DNA of 64,000 nt from Picochlorum sp. 'celeri' (lineage: Eukaryota; Chlorophyta; Trebouxiophyceae): contig JAACMV010000015.1 in assembly GCA_010909725.1 (NCBI GenBank), positions 744,001 through 808,000 of the forward strand, given 5' to 3'. The position numbers and the translations under genes were made by a program. Positions 30,049 to 41,060 of the stretch are shown here, piece by piece (position 1 is the first letter of the stretch; each line of letters begins with the position of its first letter). The notes below the pieces were generated by a model. The model was not told the DNA's origin. It saw only the letters and a list, made by a program, of their open reading frames with translations, and made no database searches.

Positions 30049-31257
30049 TTATTGCATCATGCCAGTCATATACCCATATGGAATCTCAGTGTGAAGGTCT
30101 GTGCTGCCCTCTTTTGGAGGACATGCATCCGTCTGTAGTAGTGTACGAATTTGCAGAGATACAATGCCCGCTTCACCGTCTCCAATCGGCTCTCCGTCCC
30201 ATGCAACCACAGGCATGACAGGGTATTGACTACCAACAATCATCATCTCTTCGCTAGACTTTGCCTCATCCACCGACACCTGCCTCTTTTCAATTCTGGA
30301 AATATCAACCTCAGGATGATGATCGTTCACCAGCTCGATCAACCTAGACATTGTCAATGTGGCTACCGTATGCTCTGTTTCAGGAATCACCAAAACACCT
30401 CCCTTCATCACAAATGCCACATTTGCTTCAGGGACCCCAGCTACATAACCTTGCTCGTCAACATACACCCCAATATTACACCCATCTGCTTGCGCATCCA
30501 GCATCACCATGGTATCCTGGAAACGATCCATGGATTTTAAGCGAGCAAAATAGCCATACTTGCATGGGATGGGAGACGTCTTCACCCGATACCCCCTGAG
30601 GTATTCATCTGATGCTGCTCTGCTAGGATGTTCTTTGGTCACAATGATGTACAGATTTGCCTCCATCGCTCTATCACCAGCATTGTCTGGAGCACCAAGT
30701 CCATAGGCCACACCATGGCTGCGTCCCAAAGACAAGAGAACAGTCACAGTCCCATCCATGCATTTCCCCGCGGCAACCGTCTCCAGAATAGTCCTCTTCA
30801 ATTGATCTTTATGCCACTTCTTTGGCAATCGGATATTCGCCCTATCGCTCATCGTCATCAGCCTGTCAACCCTGTCGTCCAGCTGATACACATACCCACC
30901 CACAACGCGCACATGCTCATACACGCCATGACCATGCAACACCAAACTTTCATCCACATTAACCCCCATCATACATGCATCGGTCACAATGCCACCTAAT
31001 TGAGAAGAATACAAAGACTGCACTCGATTCGTCTCCATGCCAGCAGAATTCGCCCGCTGCCATGCCTCCATTGCTTCCTGAGTCCCCAATCTTCTCGTTG
31101 GAACAATAGATACGTCCTGCTTTTGGGCACGAGTGCAGATCGAGGAGCATCTCTGAATCATATGCGCATGGTCAAGGCATCCCCAATGCAGAGAAGGATG
31201 CCCACCTATTCTCTCCACACGTGGCACGTGTGCCATAGAAAACCGTATACTGTTCAT
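30049..31257 (-). CDS. Class IV PLP aminotransferase (BCAT/D-aminotransferase-like)
   Basis: A 402-residue protein. The first 65 or so residues are basic and lack a fold, with an organelle-targeting look (MNSIRFSMAHVPRVERIGG). The class IV fold starts near QSLYSSQLGGIVTDACMMG, then GHGVYEHVRVVGGYVYQLDDR (substrate and cofactor region). ARLKSMDRFQDTMVMLDAQ contains the conserved Lys expected to bind PLP, and GVYVDEQGYVAGVPEANVAFV and LVIPETEHTVATLTMSRLIEL carry the C-terminal phosphate-binding part. The best relatives are plant class IV proteins annotated as branched-chain-like or D-amino-acid aminotransferases, some of which act as ADC lyase; the substrate cannot be decided here. Single exon. 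Confidence 0.88.
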   Translation of the reverse strand: MNSIRFSMAHVPRVERIGGHPSLHWGCLDHAHMIQRCSSICTRAQKQDVSIVPTRRLGTQEAMEAWQRANSAGMETNRVQSLYSSQLGGIVTDACMMGVNVDESLVLHGHGVYEHVRVVGGYVYQLDDRVDRLMTMSDRANIRLPKKWHKDQLKRTILETVAAGKCMDGTVTVLLSLGRSHGVAYGLGAPDNAGDRAMEANLYIIVTKEHPSRAASDEYLRGYRVKTSPIPCKYGYFARLKSMDRFQDTMVMLDAQADGCNIGVYVDEQGYVAGVPEANVAFVMKGGVLVIPETEHTVATLTMSRLIELVNDHHPEVDISRIEKRQVSVDEAKSSEEMMIVGSQYPVMPVVAWDGEPIGDGEAGIVSLQIRTLLQTDACPPKEGSTDLHTEIPYGYMTGMMQ

Positions 31258-31541
31258 AGGAGTAAATTTAGATTACATATAATGGCCTCCCAGTGGACTC
31301 GTATCGAAACGTTGTGTACAGCGCATGCGCTCCATGGTAGAGAGAAGCGAGATAGACTTGGTCCGATCAAATGAAGCATTTGACCGTATTGTGGGCTGAT
31401 CTGATACTTTTGTGTCCTTATCAGGCTTCTAGAGGCGGGCATGCTCCCTATGATTTGCAAAATAATAACGGATATCATCTGTTAAAGGATTAGGATATAG
31501 TTGTACTGTACCCATTGACCTAGTGCTTGACGGAGCAGAAG

Positions 31542-32323
31542 ATGGACCATCACAGCGGGAATAGAGACCGTCCGCAGAGGCGAGGTTTCCGAGGAACGGC
31601 TGAAAATGCCAAGACAAAAATTTGTATGAGGTAAGGAGACCATTTGTGTACTGTATGGAGTGGCTGTGTCGAAGAGGACAGAGTCCTCGAGTTCGTCGGA
31701 TCGATTGGTCGGGACAATCACAGACAGGCGCTCGGTCGCCCGGGTTGAATTGGTTCTACATCATTCAGAAATTGATTATTTGGAATAATTCACGCGATGG
31801 GGGTTGGGATTCTGTCGGGGAGGGTGGTTTCAAAGTCGACAGAAACGGCGTTCCTCGGAAGAGGGGGAAGGACCGGCGATTGCCTGGGGTCCCTGATGGG
31901 GACTGAGTTGCTGTGATCTCATGTGGGCTGATGGGTTTGTTTCGCGTGTGTAGATGGCAAAATGGAGAATGTAGATTTGGAGACAGATGTAATTTTGCTC
32001 ACGGTGATGACGAATTGAGGCAGCTGCCTCCAAGGCATGATGCTGGCCCAGGTAGGGGACGTGGTAGAGGGCGATATGGAGACTATCATAATTCTAGAGA
32101 TGATGGGTATGGTGGAGGTAGAGGGCGTGGTCACCATCATCACCAAGGAGGATATAGAGAAGGTAGTGCCGAACACCAAGCTTGGGTGCAGTCGGGATGT
32201 CCTGTTCCTGGTCCGAATGGCTGGACCCAGTACTCAACACCTAGTGGAGAAAAGTATTATCACAATTCTAATACCGACGAAACGCAGTGGGATGTTCCAG
32301 TTGATTGGGTAGATCCCCAGTAA
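31542..32323 (+). CDS. CCCH zinc finger plus WW domain RNA-binding protein
   Basis: Exons 31542-31630 and 31954-32323 with a 323-bp intron (GTAAGG...GTGTAG, phase 2); 152 residues. A CCCH finger with C-x7-C-x5-C-x3-H spacing (CMRWQNGECRFGDRCNFAH) is created only after splicing, which confirms the exon join. A Gly/Arg-rich tract (GRGRGRYGDYHNSRD, GGGRGRGHHHHQGG) follows, and the C-terminus is a WW domain with GWTQYSTPSGEKYYHN and TQWDVPVDW. CCCH fingers bind RNA; WW domains bind Pro-rich partners, often RNA polymerase II or splicing proteins. The intron is long for this genome and contains inverted repeats, one pairing with exon 1. Confidence 0.85.
31587..31860. repeat. 12-nt exon-intron inverted repeat in the CCCH-WW gene
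   Basis: TTCCGAGGAACG in exon 1 (31587-31598) is exactly complementary to CGTTCCTCGGAA in the intron (31849-31860). The intron also has GAGGAC/GTCCTC (31674-31688) and TTCTGTCG/CGACAGAA (31810-31844) hairpins. Confidence 0.65.
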
Positions 32324-32726
32324 TTGCAGGAGTCATGACTGCAGCCCAGCACGTCTGTTGTGATAGAAATATTGTCAGCAATAGAGCACAGCAGCGGTGT
32401 GAGGTTTCAGGTGGGGTGACGGCAGCCGGGGCGATATGCGATAAATAGCATTTTACAGACAGTTTCAGAATCGAAGGGAGAACTTTTTACATCTCGGTGT
32501 GGGTTATATACTGAGAGAAATTGACGATCATGATACATGCATACTGTGCTATGAGGATTGCAGTGATTGTTGTAGTGTGGTGACTAGTGACAAATAATCA
32601 TTTAGTGTTCTAGCTGCGGATATCTAGCACCATGTCACCATTTCTAGATTCAATTCATAGAGGATAACAACCATACGCTTGTATTTTCGTCATGTAAGCA
32701 CATTTTCATATTCACACACTCGTCAC
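32324..32726. other. Long convergent intergenic region
   Basis: About 403 bp between the CCCH-WW and PPTC7-type stops. Most convergent gaps here are under 65 bp, so this one is an outlier. I find no open reading frame of note, no tRNA and no recognisable snRNA. A TGTAA lies near 32694. Confidence 0.4.
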
Positions 32727-33923
32727 TCATTCTGCATTCTTTTCTTCCTCATCTTCCTGGATATACGCGACAACAACAGTTATATCATCCATCTTACCCC
32801 CTAGGTATCTATATCCAAGCTGTTGTGCTCCATATGCAAATGGAGAGAGATGCTTGGGATCTGCTGCCCTGGTTCTCGCAAACTTTGCCAGCAAATCAGC
32901 TGCTTCTTTTGGACTATGCCCCTTCTCCTTCGACATACCAACTATTGCAGCAGCTTCATCAGGGAATACATTATCAAAAAGACCGTCTGTGGCAGCGACC
33001 AACACATCCCCATGCTGCACATCCACCACGTGCCTATTCGCTGCAGATGGCAGGTCAGACATGGAATCTGGGCTTCCGATTTGATATGGGAAATTAAACT
33101 CATGCTGTTGCTGAGGCGATACATATTCCACAACTCCTTGTCTCGCAATTAAAAACCCTGAATCTCCCAGATTTGCAGCATGCACGCGACCTTCAAACAA
33201 GCACAGGATACATGCTGTACACGAACCTCTAGCCTTTGTCTTTGCATGCGCCCCCTCCAACACGTGCTGTGGCGTTCCAGAATGTATACCAATCTCTGAA
33301 TCCAACGCATCCAACAAAGACACGCTGTGATTCATCAATTCCCGACTGTACAATCCTGGATCAACACCAACCTCTGCCCACCCACCAACACCATCTGCCA
33401 CCCCAAGGCAGTATTCGCTCGAATGAATAAAGTATGCATCTTCTCCTCCACGATGCTCTTTATCTGGATGCGGCAGCATGGACGCTCCTGCCGCAAACCT
33501 CATAGTCTTTGATGATGCTTGCTGTGCCTCACCTGATGATGATGATGCATACGATCGCCCAACCATACCATCTGATGCCACAGTAGACCTATTATATCCA
33601 GAAGGGCTCGTTGGTTTATGACAGCTCGTCCACATGCACGCACTCCCACAAATAGCAGTCGCACCAACTGCCAACCCTACAGCAAGATATGGAGGAGACA
33701 TGTACGCATGTCGCCGCATCATGTGCTTCAATGTACGCGCCCACATTCCCCCTTGTCTCCCGCCACCACCCATTCGTGCACCACCACCGCTACTCATTAT
33801 GCCACTCTGTACCTGAGCAGCTGCTGACCACCTCTCGTGGGCTCTTGACGACTGATTCGGTGATACCCTCACACGCCCACGACCGAAAGACAATTGATGC
33901 CAACAAAATGGAGAAATATGCAT
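32727..33923 (-). CDS. PP2C-type protein phosphatase, PPTC7/Ptc7-like
   Basis: A 398-residue protein from ATG 33923. The first 140 residues include a basic N-terminus (MHISPFCWHQLSFGRGRVRV) and a hydrophobic segment YLAVGLAVGATAICGSACMW, consistent with organelle targeting and a membrane anchor. The phosphatase domain has GGEDAYF, GVADGVGGWAEVG (metal ligands), AANLGDSGFLIAR, ATDGLFDNVFPDE and GKMDDITVVVAYIQ, the order typical of the PPTC7/Ptc7 branch. These are Mg2+/Mn2+-dependent Ser/Thr phosphatases; yeast and animal members act in mitochondria, plant ones in plastids or mitochondria. Single exon; ends with an acidic tail EDEEEKNAE. Confidence 0.9.
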   Translation of the reverse strand: MHISPFCWHQLSFGRGRVRVSPNQSSRAHERWSAAAQVQSGIMSSGGGARMGGGGRQGGMWARTLKHMMRRHAYMSPPYLAVGLAVGATAICGSACMWTSCHKPTSPSGYNRSTVASDGMVGRSYASSSSGEAQQASSKTMRFAAGASMLPHPDKEHRGGEDAYFIHSSEYCLGVADGVGGWAEVGVDPGLYSRELMNHSVSLLDALDSEIGIHSGTPQHVLEGAHAKTKARGSCTACILCLFEGRVHAANLGDSGFLIARQGVVEYVSPQQQHEFNFPYQIGSPDSMSDLPSAANRHVVDVQHGDVLVAATDGLFDNVFPDEAAAIVGMSKEKGHSPKEAADLLAKFARTRAADPKHLSPFAYGAQQLGYRYLGGKMDDITVVVAYIQEDEEEKNAE

Positions 33924-34155
33924 ATACGACACTGGAATATTCTCTAGTTCAATCACTACAAACCACACCCAAAGCAGACTGAAGAATTACGTGTGTGAGA
34001 AGAATTGAACCATACACATGCTCATATCCCAGCAACGCCTAGTTTTTACCAACTATAGTACAACTAGGGATAAATACTACTGCTTGATATGTCTCAACCA
34101 ATAGTTTATGTAGCAGCATGCACTGCTGTCCTCCTAAAATTCCATGAATAAGAAG

Positions 34156-34163
34156 TATAAAAA
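34156..34163 (+). promoter_or_regulatory. Possible TATA box of the MED21 gene
   Basis: TATAAAAA lies 6 bases before the first in-frame ATG (34169) and about 100 bases before the second (34259). If it acts as a TATA box, transcription would start past 34169 and translation would begin at 34259. Confidence 0.35.
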
Positions 34164-34258
34164 CGGACATGTTTGAACAGATACATCCATCATCCTCTGA
34201 TGTCCAAAACACCGTTAGAAATAGACAAAAGGATATTAGTTTTCAATGTTTGAACGTG

Positions 34259-34741
34259 ATGGATGACGCAGAGCCCTCTCAACAGGATGCAGGGCGTGAT
34301 GGTGTTGCTCTGGAAGAAACGTTTGACACAGTGACGAAACTGCAGGACGAACTGGCACTGCTCTGCGAGAACCTCTTTGTTGGGATTGGTTCTCTTCAAC
34401 GGGATGCACCCCCTCGATCATTGCAAGGAGAAGATGTGGTAGCAGTACAAGGACAACCTGCTCCTGGTGATGTGGATGCTTCAGCTGCTGCCTTGGGAAA
34501 GAATGTCAGCCAGTCTCTTGCTGCAGTGAAGGCGTGTATAGATGCCCTCCCGGATGATGTCACCAGTCGTCCGGGTACTCGAGATGATGATGGTGAATTA
34601 GAGAGGCTTATGCGGGAGAATGATGCGTTGGATGGTGAGATGGCACAGGCTATAGAGTCTGCTCAGAATGCCATTGACAAGCTTGGCAGGATGCATGGGA
34701 CCATCGTAGAAGCCATATTGAAGGATTCCTCTCCATCCTGA
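34259..34741 (+). CDS. MED21: Mediator subunit 21
   Basis: A 160-residue protein from ATG 34259 (MDDAEPSQQ); an upstream in-frame ATG at 34169 would add 30 residues without family-like sequence. The conserved core is FDTVTKLQDELALLCENLFV and GIGSLQRDAPPRS, then a Gly/Ala/Asp linker, ALGKNVSQSLAAVKACIDAL, and a long helix LERLMRENDALDGEMAQAIE continuing to AIDKLGRMHGTIVEAIL. This matches the MED21 (SRB7) plan of two helices that pair with MED7 in the Mediator middle module, which links activators to RNA polymerase II. The usual length is about 140 residues. Single exon. Confidence is good from motif order and length, though the family is weakly conserved. Confidence 0.8.
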   Translation: MDDAEPSQQDAGRDGVALEETFDTVTKLQDELALLCENLFVGIGSLQRDAPPRSLQGEDVVAVQGQPAPGDVDASAAALGKNVSQSLAAVKACIDALPDDVTSRPGTRDDDGELERLMRENDALDGEMAQAIESAQNAIDKLGRMHGTIVEAILKDSSPS

Positions 34742-34906
34742 GATACAAAATTAATTTAAATACCTAGTTATTTGTGTAAGAGTGGATGCGTCGTTGTGCT
34801 GGCGAAGGGACACTCAACATCAGACCTTCTTTTTGAGGTTGTTTTGTCTTTTGAAGAGTACCCGCGTATGACGTTGTATTTGGATAGAGTAATTTATTAG
34901 TAACGT

Positions 34907-37900
34907 ATGGCTGATCAGTTTGTTGAAGATAAAGCTGCGGTGGAGGAGGAAGAGTCTGGCCAGGCAGTTGCCGTCGACGAGGTTGGCGGGGATGGTTTGC
35001 CAGAGGAGGAGGAAGATGCTTCATTTTCTGATTCTGATGGTGGAGATGGCGAGGTGTGTGTTGTTGTCGGGTTGAGGCGGGCGTGGTGCTTGGTGGGGAC
35101 AATTTTCTCATATCTTTGTTGTGTGTGTAGGGAGGTGAGAAGGATGATGACGAAGAGGACGACGACGACGACGATGATGACTTTGATTTCAATGACGATT
35201 TCATAGCAAAGGAAGGAGAAGAAGATGGCGAGGAGGAAGAAGAAGAAGAAGGTGGCGAGGAGGAGGAGGAAAAGAAGAAGAAGAAGAAAATCAAGCGTCA
35301 TCGGGAGCTGGTGTTGGAAGAGGATGATTACGACCTGTTGGAAGAGAATACTGGGATTCGTCGACAGAGACCAGCCCAACATAGGCGCCTGAAGAAGGCG
35401 AGGGATATTGATGGTGAAGCACAGCATCAATTTGCGGCTCCAGAGGATTTGCAAGCGGATTTGTTTGGGCCAGACCAGGAGGATTTGGAGGATGATGTTG
35501 GAGAGGAGGGCGTTGGAAAGACTGACACAGGTACTGGAGGAGATAAAGAAGGGGGAAAGGAGATGCATGCAGCAAAGGATGCACATGGTGGGGATGATGA
35601 TGATATCTTTGATGATGATGAAGACGACTGGATTGTGGATGAGTTTGAAGAGGCTGCTGCTGCTGAAGGGGGTGAGGAGGCAGCCAAGGCTGCTCGAAAG
35701 GCGCGGAGAAGGAAGCAACAAGCAGCATTGGCGAATATACCCGGAGTGGATATTAATGCTTTAGAAGAAGCTCATGCCATTTTTGGAGATGTTGATGAGT
35801 ATCTTGAAAGGTATGAGATGGCACGGAGGGAGCGAGAAGGTGAGGTTGAGGAGGAGGAAGAAGAGGATGCGGATGAATACGGAGACTTGCAGCCCTCTGA
35901 TTTGGATGATGAAGAGGCAGCAGAGGAGATGAGGGCACAGCGAGCATCGAAAAAGAAATCAAAGAAAAAAGATACTGCCATGCTTCTCAGCATGGATCCG
36001 GATGCAGCTGCAAGACATTTTATGCTTCCTTCTGATGATATCATCAGAGAAACTGATATTCCAGAGCGAGAACAGATTCAATCATCCATTCTCGCCCCTG
36101 TTGACGTTCTCACGAGTGATGCGTGTGCGGAGTGGATTTGGAGGCAGTTGATTTTTGAGTCAGAGTCCAAGGCAAGGACCATAATCGAGGATGGTGTGAG
36201 GGAAGTGGAAGGAGATCCACCGCAGGTATGTGACATCTATTGATGGCACACATGTGTTGAATATCATCTTACCTGATTGTATCATTGCAGTGGTTGGGAG
36301 AGAACTGGCCAAGTGAATCTTTGCGAAATGGTTTTTCTGAGACCTCGTCAAACAGAGGCCTTTTTATGGGAAGGTTTGGGAATGATTTTGAGGCATGGTT
36401 GGAGAATGAGGAGGCACAGAAAGCTCTCAAGACATCTATTAAAGCCCTGCTTGTGAGAAAATTTAAAGACCATGAAGACATACCGTTTATTGCCATGTAC
36501 AGAAAGGATGAATTGGGTGAACTCTTGTGTCTTCGATCAGCTGATGAGCCACTGGATGATCCCACTGCCGACCCTCAAGGAGCTATCAAAGCTCAATGTA
36601 GGAGAATACGAAGATGGGATATATTGTATATGGTGAACAGGCTGGCCTTGAAATACTCTAGTATGACAAATAGAAAAATGAAGAGGAGGGGCATTTACAA
36701 TCAGATTGCCGCTGAATCTGGAGAGTACGATGCGAAAAGCGCCGCTGCTTTAGCTTGTGGCGAGGCTCTGGAAAACTCTACATCCATGGAAGCACTCGAT
36801 GACATTGAATCCAAATTCAAGGCTGCTTTGACAGTGTCCAACCTGAATGAGGAAAATCAGCCAACACTGGGAAAGGCGAAAAAGGTGGAGAGAAATCGCC
36901 TCTTCAAGCTAGCGGTACAGTGTGGTTTGTACACAGCAATCGAGTCATTTGCTATGAGTCCTGGAGAATTTGCAGAGAATGTAGAATCTGGATACAAGGT
37001 GAATGAACCTGGAGACCCATCGTCAGAACCCTCAGAATTTTTAGAGCATTTTGTTAACCCTGAGAATCCGGCATTTGTTCATGTGGATTTTGTTATCAAA
37101 TGTGCGATTAAGATGATGGCACACTCGCTTAGTGCTGAGCCTGCTGTGAGAAAGGCTATCAGGGAGCAATTTTGGAACAAGGGAGCAGTATCAACCCATG
37201 TTCTGCAACCCGGTCTGACAGCATTGAATGCCTTCCATCCTCTAGGGGTTGCAAAAAGAATACGAAATAAGCCATTGAGATCTTTCAAAAGGAGAGATAC
37301 GTTTCTTAGACTAAGCGCAGCAGAGCAGGAAGGGTATGTCAGACTTGAAATCGATTTTGCAGACCCTCAGGAAGATTTGCAAGCAGCGATTGCTCCACTG
37401 CAGGACCTGTACGTGTCCTCTGGCCTTACTGAACAGTCTCAGGCATGGAATGATTTGAGAAGAGAAGCTCTCAACATGGCCGTGGAAAAATATATTTTGC
37501 CATCTATCAAGAGTGAAGTTAGAAGGCGGTTAGCAGCAGATGCCATGGAAGTTGTCCTTCAGGAAACAGCAGACAACCTGTGGAGCTATGCAGTCAAGGC
37601 GCCGGTGCCACTACTTGACCAAGACGGAGAGGAAGTATACGATAAGCGCATTATGGCTGCGGTATATGGCGCTGGTGATAAAGCCGGCCCCCCCTCTACT
37701 CTTGTGATCATTGACGGCCATGGCTCTTTGATTGACTTTTTGCACTGCCCACAGCTCTCAGGATTCATCCCTAAACGAAGAACCGTTCAGGGCCAGGCGT
37801 ATTCTATTTTTGACGATCCTAAAAAGTCAAGAGATGCAAATAGACTAAAAGATTTCATAGAAGCCCATCTACCACATGCCATCATCATAGGAATGGGCCA

Positions 37901-39890
37901 TCCAGAGGCAAAGTCTCTCCGTGCAGATCTATCTCTAATCCTGGAGAAAATTCTGGCCGACAATCCTATTGCGATGACATCGCTTGAAACGGGTACTATC
38001 TTACAGTTTCCTGCAGATGAGTCCATAGCAATGGCTTGGGAGAATTCCAATGCTGCAGAAATGGAGCTGCCGACTTCCCCACCAATCATTAGAAGAGCAG
38101 TGGCACTGGCAAGGGAGGCATTGGATCCCATCGCTGTCCTTGCATCTATTTGTGGGCAATATAAAGAGATAATGACCGTAAGGTTGCACCAGTTGGAGAA
38201 ATATATTCCAAACGAGGTGAAAGGAAGGTATCTCGAAGAAGTTATTTGTTCAGTTGTCGCCCAACTTGGGGTTGATTTGAACATGGCTGCGAGCATTAAT
38301 TGGAGATCTTCTGTACTTCCATTTGTCCCAGGTCTTGGATTTAGGAAGGCAGCAGCTCTATTGAAGACGATCCTGAAGAATAACGGAGCCGTTGAGGAGA
38401 GGAATGATCTTGTTGAGTCTGGATTTTTGGGACCTCGTGTTTTCCATAACGCTGCTCCTTTCCTCAGGATTCGTCCCTCATCTGACGCATCCCGCAATTT
38501 AGGAATAAATTATATCGATAATACAAGAATACATCCTGAAGATTACAACTTAGCCATGGCTCTGGCAGGAGAAGTTTCAAATGCTGATGTGGTTGATGAT
38601 TCTCTTGTTGAGTATGCGTTGGAGCATCCTGACAAGGTGGATAAGACAAATCTCGCAGAATTTATGAAAAAGTATGCATCCCAATCAGAAGAATCTGTGT
38701 CATTATCAAAGTTGATTGATATCCAGATGGAATTGATCTCTCCATACGGAGAAATTCGGCCAAATTTCAAGGAACTAGGCAATGAGGAAATATTCTGGCT
38801 TGTCGCTGGGGAGGACAGATACAGCGTGAAAATTGGAAGAAAGGTAGAGGCTAGAGTCCGCTATGTTAGCGAAGAGGCAGCTGTTTGCAACATCCCAGAA
38901 TTGAATGGAACAGAGGCAGTCATTGAGGCTCCTTCGGTGAGCAGTAGACAAAATGTCCTCAATTGCCGAGACTACTTCAAACCAGGAGACACGGTCATTG
39001 GTGCAATAATTTCAATTGACTCGGACAATGGTGTCATCTATTTATCCACGGCCTCCAATCAGCTGAACAGCGACTTGGAATACGAGAATCAATATCTTGC
39101 TCAGCAAGAGGAGTACTATGCAATTCCTGACAAGGAAACCCTTCAGGAGGAGGAAGCCCAGAGGAAAGGGGCAAAGCAGACGTCGAAGATAACTATTAGA
39201 CCTATTCGCCACCCATACTTTAAGAACATCACTGCAGGTGAAGCTTCAGCAGAAGTTCTTGCTGGCCCAATTGGAGTGGCAGTCATCCGTCCAGCTGCAA
39301 AGTCCTTCAGGAGACTGTATATTACCATGTGCATGCCTGGTGGTTTGATTTGGAACATTGGAATCAAAGAACTGGGACCAACTGCAGCAAATTTGCGTCT
39401 CTCTACGCCTCTTGAGGTAGAGCCAATCCCTGGACACAAATTTGAATACGAAGATCTGGATGAGTTGGTTGTGAGGTTTATTGATCCTGTGGCAGCAGCC
39501 ATGAGAGCTCTCTCTTCCCACAGAAAATGGAATGGTGGGCCAGAATTAGGCCCGGCTAAATCATGGGAGGATATACAAGAAGAATTACGTATGCAAAAGG
39601 AAAGAGCCCCGAATCAAGCAGCCTACTGCCTTGCAGCAGATGTGCATCGACCTGGTGCTTTCTTCCTAGGACATTTTATCGGCTCTTCTCCTCGAAGAGA
39701 ATATTTCGTCGTCCTCCCAGACGGATTCTATTTCAGAAAAAAGATTTATGGTACAGTGGAACACATGCTGGTGCAGTTTAAGAAAAACCCAAGAGGCTAT
39801 CAGCAGCAGATGCCATCTAGAGAACCACAGCAAATGATGAGACCAGCTGTTCCAGGTGCCTACGGACAGCAACCATATGGCTATGTCTAA
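34907..39890 (+). CDS. SPT6: SPT6 transcription elongation factor and histone chaperone
   Basis: Three exons: 34907-35053, 35131-36225 and 36291-39890; introns 77 bp (GTGTGT...GTGTAG) and 65 bp (GTATGT...TTGCAG), both phase 0; 1,613 residues. The first 250 or so residues are very acidic with a KKKKKKIKRHRELVLEEDDY basic switch and a DWIVDEFEE-like element. The core begins WLGENWPSESLRNGF, includes FKDHEDIPFIAMYRKDEL (HTH region), the YqgF-like part with VIIDGHGSLIDF, the HhH region VPGLGFRKAAALLKTI, an S1 domain (GRKVEARVRYVSEE) and tandem SH2 domains from about IRHPYFKNITAGEASAEVL. SPT6 binds RNA polymerase II and nucleosomes during elongation. TGTAA at 39912-39916. Confidence 0.95.
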
Positions 39891-39894
39891 TGCG

Positions 39895-39916
39895 TTACAA
39901 GACAATACTTATGTAA
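39895..39916. terminator. TTACA and TGTAA signals between SPT6 and CFAP20
   Basis: TTACA 39895-39899 (CFAP20 strand) and TGTAA 39912-39916 (SPT6 strand) lie within the 31-bp gap between two convergent stops. Confidence 0.5.
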
Positions 39917-39921
39917 CAATA

Positions 39922-40650
39922 TCATTTCTCAGGAACAAATAATCTAAACTCTGGTGGCAAGTCTGATTCAGGACGAGCAACATCAGTAAAATAAATTCTT
40001 CGCAGTCGACATGTTGCGTGCACCTGTATCTGCACAGTCTCCTTGTACCTCGTCGAGTACCATTTATGCAAAAATTCATCCAAATTAAACTGAACATGGT
40101 TCCATCCTGGTGACAATTTCAACGGCATGGCCGTAATCGCCTCATTCGTTTTGACCTTTTTCTGCAACCATAGTTGTAGCAGCATCATGGACAACAACAA
40201 GAAGAGGAGGAAAAATACAACACTCATGCCCATCACACACCTGAAACGTTGATGCTCGAAATCTTCTCCTCTCATTTTTACTATCGAGAACTTGCACTTC
40301 AAAACTACACGGCTGCTCCATATTCTTGACCAAGAACACCATATATGGGAGGGTGATGCCAAGGGACCTCAACGGACCAAGCTTCTGTCTGGGGCACTGA
40401 ATACTGGTCGTTGCGACACTAGCTCCTTTTAACTCTAACACTGTACTTTTCAGATCCTCATCCAGGAGGCGCTCAACACTACCATCCTCGCCTACAGACA
40501 GCAATCATTGAGAGAAGTCAGTTCAGTGCCTTGAGACACTCACACGGACAAACACACGATCTCACTTTTTGAGTCCCACAATTGCAGAGGATCACTCCCA
40601 ATGGAATAGAAGACGGAAATAAACCCTGTTTGATACGTTGATCGAAACAT
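39922..40650 (-). CDS. CFAP20: CFAP20/BUG22 cilia- and centriole-associated protein
   Basis: Exons 40650-40566, 40491-40241 and 40161-39922; introns 74 bp (GTGAGA...CTGTAG, phase 1) and 79 bp (GTGTGT...TTGCAG, phase 0); 191 residues against 193 in most species. It begins [19 protein letters not shown] and continues [13 protein letters not shown] across the first junction. Conserved blocks: [39 protein letters not shown], and [17 protein letters not shown]20 is an inner-junction protein of axonemal doublets and is also present in land plants. Strong conservation at the splice points supports the model. It ends only 31 bp from SPT6. Confidence 0.93.
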
Positions 40651-41060
40651 AATTGCCTCTGATCCCCTCCAGATGGATCAGAACCAAGGAACGAAACCTT
40701 TACTGTAAGAACGTCTCTCCACTCGTCAATCTTACACAACGTGACCCACAACAGAATTCCACCACAACATCACTTCAAGAGGCATTAAATATATTATTCA
40801 TGTATCGTTGTGGGAGAATCCAGGCCATTGTGGCATTCAAATCAAGGCATTATCGAGGAAATCATCCCCGGTTTGACCGGACGTTCCTAGGCTGCCATCC
40901 AAGCCATGATGACGGAGATCTCAAGGGACCTCACACCAGAACAGCAATGATGCATCTCGGCGACGACTCATTTAATAACACTTTACATGATTTTGACGGT
41001 AGGCCAGTAGTTTCATCAGCAGAAGGATCGATCGAGTCGTTTGTTTGGGCAAAGGCAGGC
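40651..41060. promoter_or_regulatory. Region between CFAP20 and the Nudix gene
   Basis: About 410 bp. The Nudix reading frame stays open through all of it, with an ATG at 40800 (MYRCGRIQAIVAF), so part may encode an N-terminal extension. The content is not transit-like or domain-like, and the region must also supply the CFAP20 promoter. Confidence 0.35.

Noticed and set aside
34764..35728. Minus-strand Ser/Pro/His-rich frames opposite the SPT6 N-terminus
   Set aside because: Antisense of the acidic Asp/Glu tract of SPT6; no start context or family.
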